Below are positions 52,521-61,908 of a DNA stretch of 64,000 bases, piece after piece. How positions within the stretch are numbered: position 1 is the first letter of the stretch; every line of letters begins with the position of its first letter. The position numbers and the translations under genes were made by a program. This DNA comes from CAWCLK01 sp963796225 (GTDB taxonomy: Bacteria > Actinomycetota > Nitriliruptoria > Nitriliruptorales > Nitriliruptoraceae). The notes under the pieces are model-generated. The model had not been told where the DNA came from, did not search any database, and saw only the letters and a program-made list of their open reading frames with translations. Where the stretch lies: positions 186,001 through 250,000 of the forward strand of contig CAWCLK010000008.1 in the NCBI GenBank assembly GCA_963796225.1, written 5' to 3'.

Positions 52521-55478
52521 TCAGCCGTCGAGCACCGCTCGGGCCGCGGCCACCTGCCGGGTGTCGGCCCCCTCGGTGAACGTCACGAGCAGGGCGGCCA
52601 CGGCCACCCGCGCCTCCCCGGCCCGGGGCGTGTCGTGGCGGAGCTCGGCCAGCCGGGTCAGGGCGACCAGCTGGCTCGTCCGCGCGCCCCGCTCCTCGGC
52701 CATCGCCGCGGCGCGTTCGAACGCAGCCAGGGCCGCGGGGACGTCCGGGGCGGGACCGAGCAGATGGGCATCGCCGCGCACCAGGTCGATCTCGGGTTCC
52801 TGGGGGTCGCCGGGCACCGACGCGGCGGCGGCCGCGTCCGCGAGCTCGTGGGCCCGTTCGGGCATGCCGGCCATCACGCAGCCGCGCGCACGGATGGTCA
52901 GCAGCTCGGGCCAGAACACCGGGGGTGCCGCCAACCCGGTGTAGAGCGCGAAGCCCGCCTCGACGTCCGCGAGGCCGTCGGTGACCGCCCCCGCGTCGAT
53001 CCGCGCCGTGCCTCGCAGGACGAGGCCGAGCGCACGCCAGACGGGGTAGTCCTGCGACTCCGCGATCCGCAGCAGCTCGTCGGCGTGGTCGGCCACGCGT
53101 GCCATGTCCTCCTGCCAGAGTGCAGCGAGGGAGCCGTGGAAGAGGGCGTAGGCCCGCGTGTACGGGTGCTGCAGCGCCTCGGAGATCTCCAGGCCACGCG
53201 CGATTCGCAGCCGCGCGCGGTCGGGGAAGCCCGTGCGCCACAGCAGCAGGCCCGACACGAGCGGGGCGACGACCCCCGGGCTCGGGCCGACGCGGAACTG
53301 CACCGGCGAGGAGGACCGCGCCGCGAAGTGCTCGATCGACGCGTCGAGGTGCGCGAGGCTCCCGGCCAGGTCGGAGTAGGTCGCGGCCTCCCCCGCCACC
53401 AGGTGCGCGTCCGCCAGGAGCGCGTCGTCGCCCTGTGCCTCGGCGATGGCGAGCAGCTCCCGGCCGACCTCGGTGGCGCTGGCGAAGTCCGCCCGTAGCA
53501 CGTGCAGCGTGGCGAGGCTGCGGAGCACGGGGAAGCGCCGCGGGGCGTCCCCGGCTGCGTCGGAGCGCTCGATCGCGTCCCGGATCGTGCGCTCGACCTC
53601 GGCCGTGTAGCCACGCACCGCGATCATCGACCGGGCCAGGCTGGTCTCCAGGGCGATCTCGTCCCGCAGCCGTTCGGGCGTCTCGGGTTGCAGGGCCAGC
53701 GCCCCGAGGAGGTCGGTACCGAGCTCGACCGCCTCCCGGTAGTTGCCCGTGGCGTCGTAGTGGCCCCAGAGGAGCTCGAGCAGGTCGTTGAGCGGGGCGA
53801 TCGCGCCCGTGTCGACCCAGTGCGACCAGGCGGTGCGCAGGTTGCCGAGCTCGGCGGCCACTCTCGCCAGCACCGCCTCGCGGGTGTCCGGGCGCAGCTC
53901 GGTCCGCCATCCCCGCGCGAGGTCGGTGTAGTGGTCGGCGTGGGCGCACCGTACGGCGGCCTCCAGGTCCGGCCGTATCGCGAGCTGCTCCGCGGCGTAC
54001 GCGCGGATCGTGTTGAGCATCGACAGCCGGGGACGGCCGTCGACCGCCAGCGCGTTGTGGGCGAGGCTGCGGTCGACCAGCGAGGCGAGCCCCGAGGGCA
54101 CGTCGAGGTCCACGAGGTCGGGCACACGGCCGGCCACTGCCTCGACGTCGACCAGGGTCGCGCCGGCGAACGTCGACAGCAGCGCGAAGGCATCGCGTCC
54201 GCGGTCGTCGAGCAGCTCGGTGCTCCACTCGATGGTCCGCCGCAGGGTCTGCTGGCGCTCCGGCAGGTCCCGCGGTCCTCCCTCCAGGGCGTCGAGGCGC
54301 GTGCGGAGTCGGGTTCCGAGCTCCTGGACGCCGAACAGGCCCACGTGGGAGGCCGCGAGCTCGATGGCCAGCGGCAGACCGTCCAGTCGCGTGCAGATCG
54401 CGGCCACCTCGGCGGCGTTCTCGTCGGTGAGCTCGAACCCCGGGACACCCGCCGCGGCGCGGTCCACGAACAGCCGGACGGCCTCGGACTGCTCGGCGTC
54501 GGCCACCGCGCGGGGGGTCCCGCGGGGCAGCGACAGCGGCGGCACCGGCAGCAGGACCTCGCCGCGCACCCGGAGGGCGGAGCGGCTCGTGACGAGGACG
54601 GTCAGGTGCGGGCAGTGCTCGAGCAGCTCGACCACGCCCGGGCCGGCGTCGGTCGCCTGCTCGAAGTTGTCGAGGACGAGCAGCATGCGGGACACGCGCA
54701 GGCCCCGCATCAGGGCCTCCAGCGGCGGGTCGTCGGTCGCCCCCGGCAGGGCGACGGTGCGCACGATGGCCGCGAAGACCTGCTCGGGTTGCTGCTCCGC
54801 GCTGAGGTCGACGAAGACGACCCCGTCGGGGAACGCGTCGACGACGCCGTGCGCGGCCTCCACCCCCAGGCGGGTCTTGCCCGCTCCCCCGGGCCCGGTG
54901 AGCGTGACGAGGCGTGCCTCCTCGGATCGCAGCCGGTCGCACAGCTGCGCGCGCAGCGTCTCGCGTCCGACGAACGTCGACGGCGGGCTGGGGAGGTTCG
55001 TCGGCACGGGAGCGGCGGGTGCCGTGCCCGTCCTGCCCGACGCCGTGTCGAACCGCTCGGTGAGCATCACCGCCAGGTCGTCGAGCACCAGCTCGCGCAG
55101 CTCGTCGACGTCCCGGAACGGCCGGTAGGAGGTCGTGTCCTCCTCCTGCAGCCGGGCAAGCATCGCCTCCAGGCCGGGCTCGACGTCGGGGGCGGGGCGT
55201 TTCACGTACACCAGCCGCGGCATGCCCGCCGACAGGACGTACTCGTCCTCGAGCCCGGAGATCGTCATGTCCGGCGCCACCCAGCCGTAGCGCTGCCAGT
55301 AGATGCCCAGGAAGACGTCGGACTGCTCGAGGTACGAGCGGTACAGGGCGCGGGGCGGGTGCGGGCGCGCCCCCAGCTCGAACATGATCGGCGTCAGGTG
55401 CAGCTGCTCCACGGCCGCCCGGACCGCCGCCCGTTCCTCGGCCAGCTCGCCCAGCGTCGAGGACACGAAGACACGCAC
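52521..55478 (-). CDS. DUF4062-STAND ATPase-TPR protein
   Basis: A 985-residue protein. Residues 1-95 form a DUF4062 domain (VRVFVSSTLGELAEERAAVR, SDVFLGIYWQRYGWVAPDM). A STAND NTPase follows: Walker A LTGPGGAGKTRL (195-202), Walker B MLLVLDNFE (266-271), VLVTSRSALRVRGEV, and LDGLPLAIELAASHVGLFGV. From about 480 it is alpha-helical TPR-like. STAND proteins are molecular switches; related ones serve as regulators or antiviral sensors. No DNA-binding domain is present. Sequence is open upstream of the GTG; no Shine-Dalgarno, so the start may lie up to 16 residues earlier. Confidence 0.9.
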   Translation of the reverse strand: MRVFVSSTLGELAEERAAVRAAVEQLHLTPIMFELGARPHPPRALYRSYLEQSDVFLGIYWQRYGWVAPDMTISGLEDEYVLSAGMPRLVYVKRPAPDVEPGLEAMLARLQEEDTTSYRPFRDVDELRELVLDDLAVMLTERFDTASGRTGTAPAAPVPTNLPSPPSTFVGRETLRAQLCDRLRSEEARLVTLTGPGGAGKTRLGVEAAHGVVDAFPDGVVFVDLSAEQQPEQVFAAIVRTVALPGATDDPPLEALMRGLRVSRMLLVLDNFEQATDAGPGVVELLEHCPHLTVLVTSRSALRVRGEVLLPVPPLSLPRGTPRAVADAEQSEAVRLFVDRAAAGVPGFELTDENAAEVAAICTRLDGLPLAIELAASHVGLFGVQELGTRLRTRLDALEGGPRDLPERQQTLRRTIEWSTELLDDRGRDAFALLSTFAGATLVDVEAVAGRVPDLVDLDVPSGLASLVDRSLAHNALAVDGRPRLSMLNTIRAYAAEQLAIRPDLEAAVRCAHADHYTDLARGWRTELRPDTREAVLARVAAELGNLRTAWSHWVDTGAIAPLNDLLELLWGHYDATGNYREAVELGTDLLGALALQPETPERLRDEIALETSLARSMIAVRGYTAEVERTIRDAIERSDAAGDAPRRFPVLRSLATLHVLRADFASATEVGRELLAIAEAQGDDALLADAHLVAGEAATYSDLAGSLAHLDASIEHFAARSSSPVQFRVGPSPGVVAPLVSGLLLWRTGFPDRARLRIARGLEISEALQHPYTRAYALFHGSLAALWQEDMARVADHADELLRIAESQDYPVWRALGLVLRGTARIDAGAVTDGLADVEAGFALYTGLAAPPVFWPELLTIRARGCVMAGMPERAHELADAAAAASVPGDPQEPEIDLVRGDAHLLGPAPDVPAALAAFERAAAMAEERGARTSQLVALTRLAELRHDTPRAGEARVAVAALLVTFTEGADTRQVAAARAVLDG

Positions 55479-55658
55479 ACGCTGGTCGGGCGTGCGGATC
55501 CGCGGCGAGGTCGCAGCGTCGATGGCTCGTCCCTGGTCCGACGCCGTCGATCGTCGCACACCCCGGGGCACGGCGGGGCGCGTTCGCTCGCGCCCCCGAC
55601 GGGCCTGCTCGCGTGGGTAGGTTGCGCCGAGGAGGCGAGGCCGGAGGCGCTGTCCAGC

Positions 55659-56417
55659 ATGACGACGCGGATCGCGATCTGGTCGGGGCCGCGCAACATC
55701 TCGACCGCGATGATGCGCTCGTGGGACAGCCGCGCGGACACCACGGTCGTCGACGAGCCGCTGTACGCCTACTGGCTGCACCGGACCGGCGCCCCGCACC
55801 CGGGGCGCGACGAGATCGTCCGCACCTACCCGACCGACTGGCGGGAGGTCGTCGACGTGCTCACGGGGCCCGTGCCCGGCGACCACGCCATCTGGGCCCA
55901 GAAGCACATGACCAAGCACGTGTTGGACGAGGTCGACCTGGACTGGCTCGGCGGCTTCCGCCACCTCTTCCTGATCCGCGAGCCGGCCGAGGTGCTGGTG
56001 TCCTTCGCGAAGGTGCAGCCGCAGGTCGACCTCGCCGAGACGGGCCTGCCCCAACAGGTGCGGCTGTTCGAGCACGTGGTCCGGACGACCGGCCGCGTCC
56101 CACCCGTGGTCGACGCCCGGGACGTCCAGACGGCGCCACGCCCCGCCCTCGAGGCCGTCTGTGCCTCGCTGGACGTGCTGTTCGACCCGGCCATGCTCAC
56201 GTGGGAGGCGGGTCCGCGGCCCACCGACGGCCTCTGGGCGCGCTGGTGGTACGACGCCGTCGAGCACTCGACCAGCTTCCGGCCCTACCGTCCGACGACC
56301 GACCCGATGCCCGAGCGACTCGCGCCGCTGCTGGCCCGGTGCCAGCCGCTGTACGAGCGCCTCGCCCGACACCGCATCGCGGTGGACCCGATCACCGACG
56401 ACCACGGAGACGGCTGA
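55659..56417 (+). CDS. Sulfotransferase family protein
   Basis: A 252-residue P-loop protein: IAIWSGPRNISTAMMRSWDS (a sulfotransferase-type nucleotide loop), VVDEPLYAYWLHRTGAP, AIWAQKHMTKHVLDEVDLDW, and RHLFLIREPAEVLVSFAKVQ (3'-phosphate-binding). These use PAPS or act as related nucleotide-binding enzymes. It overlaps the aminotransferase by one base (TGATG). A fused sulfotransferase-aminotransferase exists in some invertebrate annotations, which supports a joint role. Divergent from the STAND gene. Confidence 0.87.
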   Translation: MTTRIAIWSGPRNISTAMMRSWDSRADTTVVDEPLYAYWLHRTGAPHPGRDEIVRTYPTDWREVVDVLTGPVPGDHAIWAQKHMTKHVLDEVDLDWLGGFRHLFLIREPAEVLVSFAKVQPQVDLAETGLPQQVRLFEHVVRTTGRVPPVVDARDVQTAPRPALEAVCASLDVLFDPAMLTWEAGPRPTDGLWARWWYDAVEHSTSFRPYRPTTDPMPERLAPLLARCQPLYERLARHRIAVDPITDDHGDG

Positions 56418-57316
56418 TGCTGCAGACGTTCGACGAGCGCAACCGCGACCTGGTCGTGAACATCGGGGGGCGACTTGTCCACCGTGACGAGGCCGGGGTC
56501 AGCCCGTTCGACTCGGTCGTCCAGGGCGGCGACGCCGTCTGGGAGGGCCTGCGCCTGTACGACGGGCGGATCTTCCGGCTCCGCGAGCACCTCGACCGGC
56601 TGCGCGCGTCCGCGCTGGCGCTGGCGTTCACCGACATCCCGACCCACGACACCATCACCACCGAGATCGCGCGGACCCTGCAGGCCAACGACATGACCGA
56701 CGGCGTGCACATCCGCCTGACCCTCACGCGGGGCGTCAAGGTCACCAGCGGCATGGACCCGCGCCTGAACACCCAGGGTCCGACGCTGATCGTGCTCGCC
56801 GAGCACAAGCCACCGGTCTACGACCGGGCGGGGGTGCGCCTGGTCACCGCGTCGGTCCGCCGCCCCGGCCCCGACGTGCTGGACCCCCGCATCCACCACG
56901 CCAACCTCATCAACTCGATCCTCGCGAAGATCGAGGCGAACGTCGCCGGCGTCGACGACGCGCTGATGCTCGACGGCCGGGGGTTCGTCGCCGAGACCAA
57001 CGCCACCCACGTCTTCGCGGTGCTCGACGGCGAGGTCGTGACCTCCCGCGTGGTCGCCTGCCCCGCGGGCATCACCCGGGGCACCGTGCTGGAGCTGTGC
57101 GGAGAGCGCGGGATCCCGGCGGTCGAACGGGACCTGTCGCTCGCCGAGCTGTACGGCGCCGACGAGGCCTTCTGCACCGGCACCATGGGCGAGCTGGTGG
57201 CGGTCGTCGAGGTGGACGGGCGCCCCATCGGCGACGGCGGGACGGGCCCCGTGACGAGCACCCTCAGCGAGGTCTATGCCGAGCTGACCGCACGCAGCGG
57301 CACGTCGGTCGCCTAG
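56417..57316 (+). CDS. Class IV aminotransferase family protein lacking the usual lysine
   Basis: A 299-residue fold type IV protein: FDSVVQGGDAVWEGLRLYDG, VHIRLTLTRGVKVTSGMDPR, and ALMLDGRGFVAETNATHVFA with the Glu that contacts the PLP ring nitrogen. At the Schiff-base position the family pattern K-x-x-N-L is LDPRIHHANLINSI: His160-His161, no Lys; the nearest is Lys171 in ILAKIEAN. So it may not be a standard transaminase. It is coupled to the sulfotransferase gene and converges on the amidohydrolase. Confidence 0.88.
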   Translation: MLQTFDERNRDLVVNIGGRLVHRDEAGVSPFDSVVQGGDAVWEGLRLYDGRIFRLREHLDRLRASALALAFTDIPTHDTITTEIARTLQANDMTDGVHIRLTLTRGVKVTSGMDPRLNTQGPTLIVLAEHKPPVYDRAGVRLVTASVRRPGPDVLDPRIHHANLINSILAKIEANVAGVDDALMLDGRGFVAETNATHVFAVLDGEVVTSRVVACPAGITRGTVLELCGERGIPAVERDLSLAELYGADEAFCTGTMGELVAVVEVDGRPIGDGGTGPVTSTLSEVYAELTARSGTSVA

Positions 57317-57328
57317 GTCCGCACCTGC

Positions 57329-58555
57329 TCAGCTGCGGATGTCCTTGACCACCTGCCCGTCCTTGACCACGAGCACGACGTTGTCCTCGTCGGCCAGCAC
57401 GTGCGGGTCCGCCAGCGGGTCCCCGGCGACGGCGATGACGTCGGCGACTCGGCCGACCTCGACGGTGCCGAGGTCGTTCGCGGCACGCAGGATCTCGGCG
57501 GAGGTGCGGGTGGCGGCGACGATGGCGTCCATCGCGCCCATCACCTCGGCCTTCAGCGCGATCTCGATCCCGCGGTCGCGCTGGTTCGGACCCAGGATGT
57601 CCGAGCCCGACCCGATCGTCACGCCCGCCTCGATCGCGACGTGCAGCGACTCGCGCATCGCGTCGAGCACGCCGTGGTACCGCGGGAGCAGGTCCTCGGG
57701 GATCCCGAGCTCCTGCCAGCGCTCGGTCGCCTGGACCACGGTGGCGAAGGTCGGGACCAGCGCGGCACCGGCCGCGGCCATCCGTGCCGCCGTCTCCTCG
57801 TCGAGCCAGGTGCCGTGCTCGAAGCACGCCAGGCCGGCCTCGAGGCCGTTGCGGATCGCCTGGGCGTTGTGGGCGTGCGCCGTGACGTAGGTGCCACGCG
57901 CCTCCGCCTCCTCGACGGCGGCCCGCAGCTCGTCGACCGTGAACTGGGTGTCGGTGAGCGAGTCGGTCAGGGACACGACACCGCCCGACGCGCAGACCTT
58001 GAGCTGGGTCGCCCCGTGCTGGAACGCCCGCCGCGCCGCGCCCCGCACCCCGTCGGGTCCGTCGACGACCTCGGCGGCGTGCGAGAGCCCGGGGATCCCG
58101 CGGACCGCGTGGTGGTGGTCGAGCCAGGGCAAGTCGTGGTCGCCGTGGCCACCGGTCTGCGAGATCATCGGTCCGGAGGGGAACAGCCGCGGGCCGGGGA
58201 CCAGCCCGGCGTCGATGGCCCGCCGCAACCCGCCGTCGGCCCCGGCGACCTCCCGGGCGGTGGTGTGCCCGGACTGCAGGCAGCGTTCGGCGTTGCGGAA
58301 CAGGTGGGCCGCGACCTCGGCCGCCGACAGCGACCCGGCGCCCACGACCTCGATGATGCCCATGTGGGTGTGCAGGTCGATCAGGCCGGGCAGGACCGTG
58401 AGCCCGTCGACGTCGATCGCCTCCACGTCCGCGGGGCGCGCCACGTCGCGGCCGACGGCGGCGACGCGATCCCCCTCGACCACCACCGTCACGTCGTCGA
58501 CGGGGTCGCGCCCCGTGCCGTCGACCAGGCGTCCCCCGGTCAGCGCGATCGCCAT
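57329..58555 (-). CDS. Amidohydrolase family protein
   Basis: A 408-residue metal-dependent hydrolase with imidazolonepropionase-like build: TVLPGLIDLHTHMGIIEVVG (first metal His pair), LKVCASGGVVSLTDSLTDTQ (lysine likely carbamylated), TYVTAHAHNAQAIRNGLEAG, CFEHGTWLDEETAARM and VTIGSGSDILGPNQ (final Asp). It probably cleaves a cyclic amide or a peptide-like bond (prolidase subgroup). AGGAG is five bases before the ATG. The stop of the flavoprotein gene upstream lies eight bases before its start, so these are co-transcribed. Confidence 0.92.
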   Translation of the reverse strand: MAIALTGGRLVDGTGRDPVDDVTVVVEGDRVAAVGRDVARPADVEAIDVDGLTVLPGLIDLHTHMGIIEVVGAGSLSAAEVAAHLFRNAERCLQSGHTTAREVAGADGGLRRAIDAGLVPGPRLFPSGPMISQTGGHGDHDLPWLDHHHAVRGIPGLSHAAEVVDGPDGVRGAARRAFQHGATQLKVCASGGVVSLTDSLTDTQFTVDELRAAVEEAEARGTYVTAHAHNAQAIRNGLEAGLACFEHGTWLDEETAARMAAAGAALVPTFATVVQATERWQELGIPEDLLPRYHGVLDAMRESLHVAIEAGVTIGSGSDILGPNQRDRGIEIALKAEVMGAMDAIVAATRTSAEILRAANDLGTVEVGRVADVIAVAGDPLADPHVLADEDNVVLVVKDGQVVKDIRS

Positions 58556-58563
58556 GCCGACTC

Positions 58564-59016
58564 CTACATCGTGAGGCTGGCTGCGAGCATGCCGCCCAGC
58601 TCCCAGCAGGCGTCGAGGTCGGCCCGGGCGGGCTCGCCGACCACCTTGACCGGATCGCGGGCCCGTTTCCAGCCCAGGCCCTTGGTGATCGACTCGATCG
58701 CCCGCACGGCACCGGTGGTGTCCTGGTTGCCGTGCACGAACGCGGCGTAGGGACGACGGGCCGTCTCGTCCATCACCTGGTAGTAGACGGTGTCGAAGAA
58801 GTGCTTGAGGGCGCCGGACATGTACCCGATGTTGGCCGTCGTCCCGAGCAGGTAGGCGTCGGCGGCGAGCACGTCGCTGGGCGTGGCGGCCAGCGCCGCC
58901 CGCGTCACGACCTCGACGTCCTCGATCGCGTCGTCGGACGCCCCGTCGCGCACTGCCTCGAACATGGCGCGGCACGACGGCGACGGCGAGTGGTGGACGA
59001 TCAGCACACGTGGCAT
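58564..59016 (-). CDS. Flavodoxin/NADPH-dependent FMN reductase family protein
   Basis: A 150-residue flavodoxin-fold protein: RVLIVHHSPSPSCRAMFEAV (phosphate loop), AADAYLLGTTANIGYMSGAL, KHFFDTVYYQVMDETARRPY and VHGNQDTTGAVRAIESITKG. It likely binds FMN and reduces a quinone or other acceptor. It precedes the amidohydrolase gene by eight bases on the same strand. The ATG at 59016 is used as the sequence before it shows no homology. Confidence 0.9.
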   Translation of the reverse strand: MPRVLIVHHSPSPSCRAMFEAVRDGASDDAIEDVEVVTRAALAATPSDVLAADAYLLGTTANIGYMSGALKHFFDTVYYQVMDETARRPYAAFVHGNQDTTGAVRAIESITKGLGWKRARDPVKVVGEPARADLDACWELGGMLAASLTM

Positions 59017-59094
59017 GGCGCCGAGGCTAGTGGTGAGCCGCCGCGCGGTCACGGGTGGCCTCGAGCGGTCGCAGGACCTCCATCTGTCGCTACT

Positions 59095-60465
59095 TCACGA
59101 CATCCCGGAGCCGTGCCGTCCACCGCCGGGCGGTGCGACGGGCGAGTGGCCACCGTGCCGACCTCCAGCGGTTCCCCGGTGACCTCGCCCCGTCCGAAGC
59201 TGCCGGAGCAGCTCACGCGCCAGCGCGAGGTACGTGGTGTTGCGCTGGTAGTAGCTGTGGCGCGGACTGTCGACGTGGTGCAGGCCGCCCTCGAGGTCGG
59301 CGTCGGTGCGCTTGAGCCGCGCGAACGCGTCGGCCTGCGCCCCGCCACGGTCCCGCACGTCGAGCGCGGCGGCGACCAGCTTCGCCTGCAGGCTGATGTG
59401 CGGCCAGGCGCTGGCGTCGGTCTCGATCATGCCGAGCACGAACAGGTCGTCGCGGTCGCGGTGGAAGACGTTGACGTACAGGTTCGGGTTGATCCCGTGC
59501 CAGTCGATCACGCCGTCGGGCAGCATCGGGAACGACGGCCGGTAGCCCGTCGCCCACACGATCACGTCGTAGTCCTCGGCGCGCCCGTCGACGAAGTGGA
59601 CGGTGGTGCCGTCCAGCGACGCGACGTCGGGGCGGGCCACCAGGTCGCCGTGGCCGAGGTGGTCGAGCACCTGCGTGTTCATGATGGGGTGGGTGGCGAG
59701 CACGTCGTGGTCCGGGGCGGGCAGCCCGAAGCGGGTGACGTCGCCGACCAGCGTGTCGATCAGCCGCGTGAGGACCTTCTGCTCGACCGGGGCGGGCAGC
59801 GACGGGCCCTTGTGGGCGAACACGTCGGTTGGCTGGCCGAACACGTACTTGGGCACGAAGCGGTAGCCGCGGCGGGTCGAGATCGCCGCGAACGAGGCGT
59901 TGGCCGCGGCGTCGCAGGCGATGTCGCACCCGGAGTTGCCGGCGCCCACGATCAGCACGCGCTTCCCACGGAACACGGCCGGGTCCCGGTAGGCCTGCGA
60001 GTGGAGGGCCTCGCCGGTGAACTCGCCGGGCAGGTCCGGCAGGTTCGGGTGCCACTGGTTGCCGACGGCCAGCACGACGGCCTCGACCTCCAGCGTGTCG
60101 CCGTCGGACAGCGTCGCTGTCCAGCCGCCGCCGTCGTGGGGCTCGACGTGCTCGACGGCGGTCCCGAAACGGATGTGCCTGCGCAGGTCGAACGTGTCGG
60201 CGTAGTCGCGCAGGTAGGCCAGCAGCTGCCGGTGCGAGGGGTAGTCCGGGTAGTCGGCGGGCATGTCCAGCCCGTCGAGCGCCGACTGCGTCCGGGACGA
60301 GATCAGGTGGGCCGACTCGTACATCGGTGTCCCGGGGTTGTCGATGTCCCAGATCCCGCCGACGTCGTCGTGGCGCTCGACGCCGACCACGTCCCGCCCC
60401 GCGGCCACCAGCTCACGGATCGCCGACAGCCCCGAGGGCCCTGCGCCAACCACCAGCACCGTCAC
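59095..60465 (-). CDS. Flavin-containing monooxygenase
   Basis: A 456-residue FAD/NADPH enzyme: VLVVGAGPSGLSAIRELVAA, GGIWDIDNPGTPMYESAHLI, FSCHR-like DYPSHRQLLAYLRDYADTF, GEALHSQAYRDPAVFRGKRV (FMO signature region), VLIVGAGNSGCDIACDAAAN and DVIVWATGYRPSFPML. It oxygenates a nucleophilic S or N or performs a Baeyer-Villiger step. The last 30 residues (from about LRTGRGHRGTAGG) are Gly/His-rich and look out of frame, so the C-terminus may hold an indel. GTG start after GAAGGGA. Divergent from the SDR gene. Confidence 0.92.
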   Translation of the reverse strand: MTVLVVGAGPSGLSAIRELVAAGRDVVGVERHDDVGGIWDIDNPGTPMYESAHLISSRTQSALDGLDMPADYPDYPSHRQLLAYLRDYADTFDLRRHIRFGTAVEHVEPHDGGGWTATLSDGDTLEVEAVVLAVGNQWHPNLPDLPGEFTGEALHSQAYRDPAVFRGKRVLIVGAGNSGCDIACDAAANASFAAISTRRGYRFVPKYVFGQPTDVFAHKGPSLPAPVEQKVLTRLIDTLVGDVTRFGLPAPDHDVLATHPIMNTQVLDHLGHGDLVARPDVASLDGTTVHFVDGRAEDYDVIVWATGYRPSFPMLPDGVIDWHGINPNLYVNVFHRDRDDLFVLGMIETDASAWPHISLQAKLVAAALDVRDRGGAQADAFARLKRTDADLEGGLHHVDSPRHSYYQRNTTYLALARELLRQLRTGRGHRGTAGGRHGGHSPVAPPGGGRHGSGMS

Positions 60466-60529
60466 GTCGAGTCCCTTCCGCGTCGCCCGGGCTGGCAGGC
60501 TACGCAGCCGGACGGTGGGAGCAGCTTCG

Positions 60530-61318
60530 ATGGACGACGAGTTCGTGCACCGGTACGGGCCATGGACGCTGGTGGCCGGCGGCTCCAGCGGCATCGGCGC
60601 CGCCTACGCCGAGGAGCTCGCGGCCCGGGGCTGTGACGTGGTCGTGGTGGCCCGCGACCCCGATGTCGGCGCGATGGCCGATGCGCTGGGCGAGCGGCAC
60701 GGCGTCGCGACGCGGGGCGTGGACCTGGACCTCGGCCGTCCCGACCTCGTCCCCGCGCTGGAGGCCCACATCGGCGACCTCGAGGTCGGCCTGCTGGTCT
60801 GGAACGCCGCCGTCGCGCCCCGCGGCCGCTTCGACCGGACCGACCCGGACCTGCTCGACGCGGCGGTGGACGTCAACGTCCGCGGGCCGGTCCGGCTGGT
60901 CCGCCACCTCGCCCCGGCGATGGTGGCGCGGGGGCGGGGCGGCATCGTGCTGATGAGCTCGCTGGCCGCCGGCCAGGGCTCGGCGGTGCTGGCGACCTAC
61001 GCCGCCACCAAGGCGTTCACGCGGGTGTGGGCCGAGGGCCTGTGGGCCGACCTGGCCCCCCACGGCGTCGATGTCGTCGCGGTGCGTCCCGGTGCGACGG
61101 ACACGCCCGCCTACCGGGCCTCGGGGGCACGGGGCGGTCCCACGCCGGGCGACCCGGCGGTGGTCGCCCGCGCCGGGCTGGACGCGCTCGGCCACGGCCC
61201 GGAGGTCGTGCCGACGGGGCGCGACCGGCTGTCGGGCGAGGTCATGGAGCGCCTGCTTCCTCGCCGCAGCGCCGTGCGGATGATGTCCGCGGTCACCCGT
61301 CGGATGTACCGCGACTGA
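60530..61318 (+). CDS. SDR family NAD(P)-dependent oxidoreductase
   Basis: A 262-residue short-chain dehydrogenase: TLVAGGSSGIGAAYAEELAA, VVVVARDPDVGAMADALGER, LLVWNAAVAPRGRFD, LMSSLAAGQGSAVLATYAAT (Ser, Tyr) and KAFTRVWAEGLWADLAPHGV. Resembles the acyl-CoA/steroid type with YxxxK read as YAATK. Substrate unknown. The 3' end overlaps the convergent methyltransferase gene by 26 bases. Confidence 0.92.
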   Translation: MDDEFVHRYGPWTLVAGGSSGIGAAYAEELAARGCDVVVVARDPDVGAMADALGERHGVATRGVDLDLGRPDLVPALEAHIGDLEVGLLVWNAAVAPRGRFDRTDPDLLDAAVDVNVRGPVRLVRHLAPAMVARGRGGIVLMSSLAAGQGSAVLATYAATKAFTRVWAEGLWADLAPHGVDVVAVRPGATDTPAYRASGARGGPTPGDPAVVARAGLDALGHGPEVVPTGRDRLSGEVMERLLPRRSAVRMMSAVTRRMYRD

Positions 61319-61907
61319 TCCGCGCCAACCACGCGGGGACCGGCTGGTCGAGGAAGGTCGCCTCGATGCCGGCATCGTCGATCGCCTCGACGCGCAGGGG
61401 GCCGGTGAAGGTCGCGCGGATCTCGTCGCGTGAGATGCGGCGCGGGCCGTCGTCGCCCGGCACGCGGTCGCTGAAGCACAGCATGTGGTAGGTCCCGTCG
61501 GGCGCCAGCACCCGATCGAGCGAGGTGACGAACCGGGCGCGGTCCGCGTCGTCGAGGACGTGGAACAGGCCGCAGTCGACCACGGTGTCCACGGGCCCCA
61601 ACGACGCATCCAGGTCGAGCACGTCGCCCACGACGAACCGGGCGTCCAGGCCCCGCGCCGATGCCTTGGCACGAGCCTGCGCGATGGCGCGGGGCGCCAC
61701 GTCCACCCCGGTCGCGTCGAGCCCGTGCACGGCGGCCAGCAGCGCGTGCTCGCCGGTTCCACACCCCACGTCGAGCACCCGGCCCCGCAGGACCCCGTCC
61801 TCGGCCAGCGCCACGAACGCCGCCTGGGGCCGGCCGATGTCCCAGGGGGGCGTGCCGTCGTAGGAGGCGTCCCAGTCGTGGGGCAGACGACGCCCGCCGC
61901 CCGCCAC
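61293..61907 (-). CDS. Class I SAM-dependent methyltransferase
   Basis: A 204-residue methyltransferase: DWDASYDGTPPWDIGRPQAA, RVLDVGCGTGEHALLAAVHG (motif I), ATGVDVAPRAIAQARAKA (motif II), DTVVDCGLFHVLDDADR and LDRVLAPDGTYHMLCFSD. The DxxYxxGxPPWDIGRPQ entry is typical of the thiopurine/tellurite-type group. GTG start two bases from the SWIM gene's stop, so it belongs to the SNF2-SWIM transcript. Substrate unknown. Confidence 0.92.
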   Translation of the reverse strand: MAGGGRRLPHDWDASYDGTPPWDIGRPQAAFVALAEDGVLRGRVLDVGCGTGEHALLAAVHGLDATGVDVAPRAIAQARAKASARGLDARFVVGDVLDLDASLGPVDTVVDCGLFHVLDDADRARFVTSLDRVLAPDGTYHMLCFSDRVPGDDGPRRISRDEIRATFTGPLRVEAIDDAGIEATFLDQPVPAWLARISRGTSDG

Positions 61908-61908
61908 G

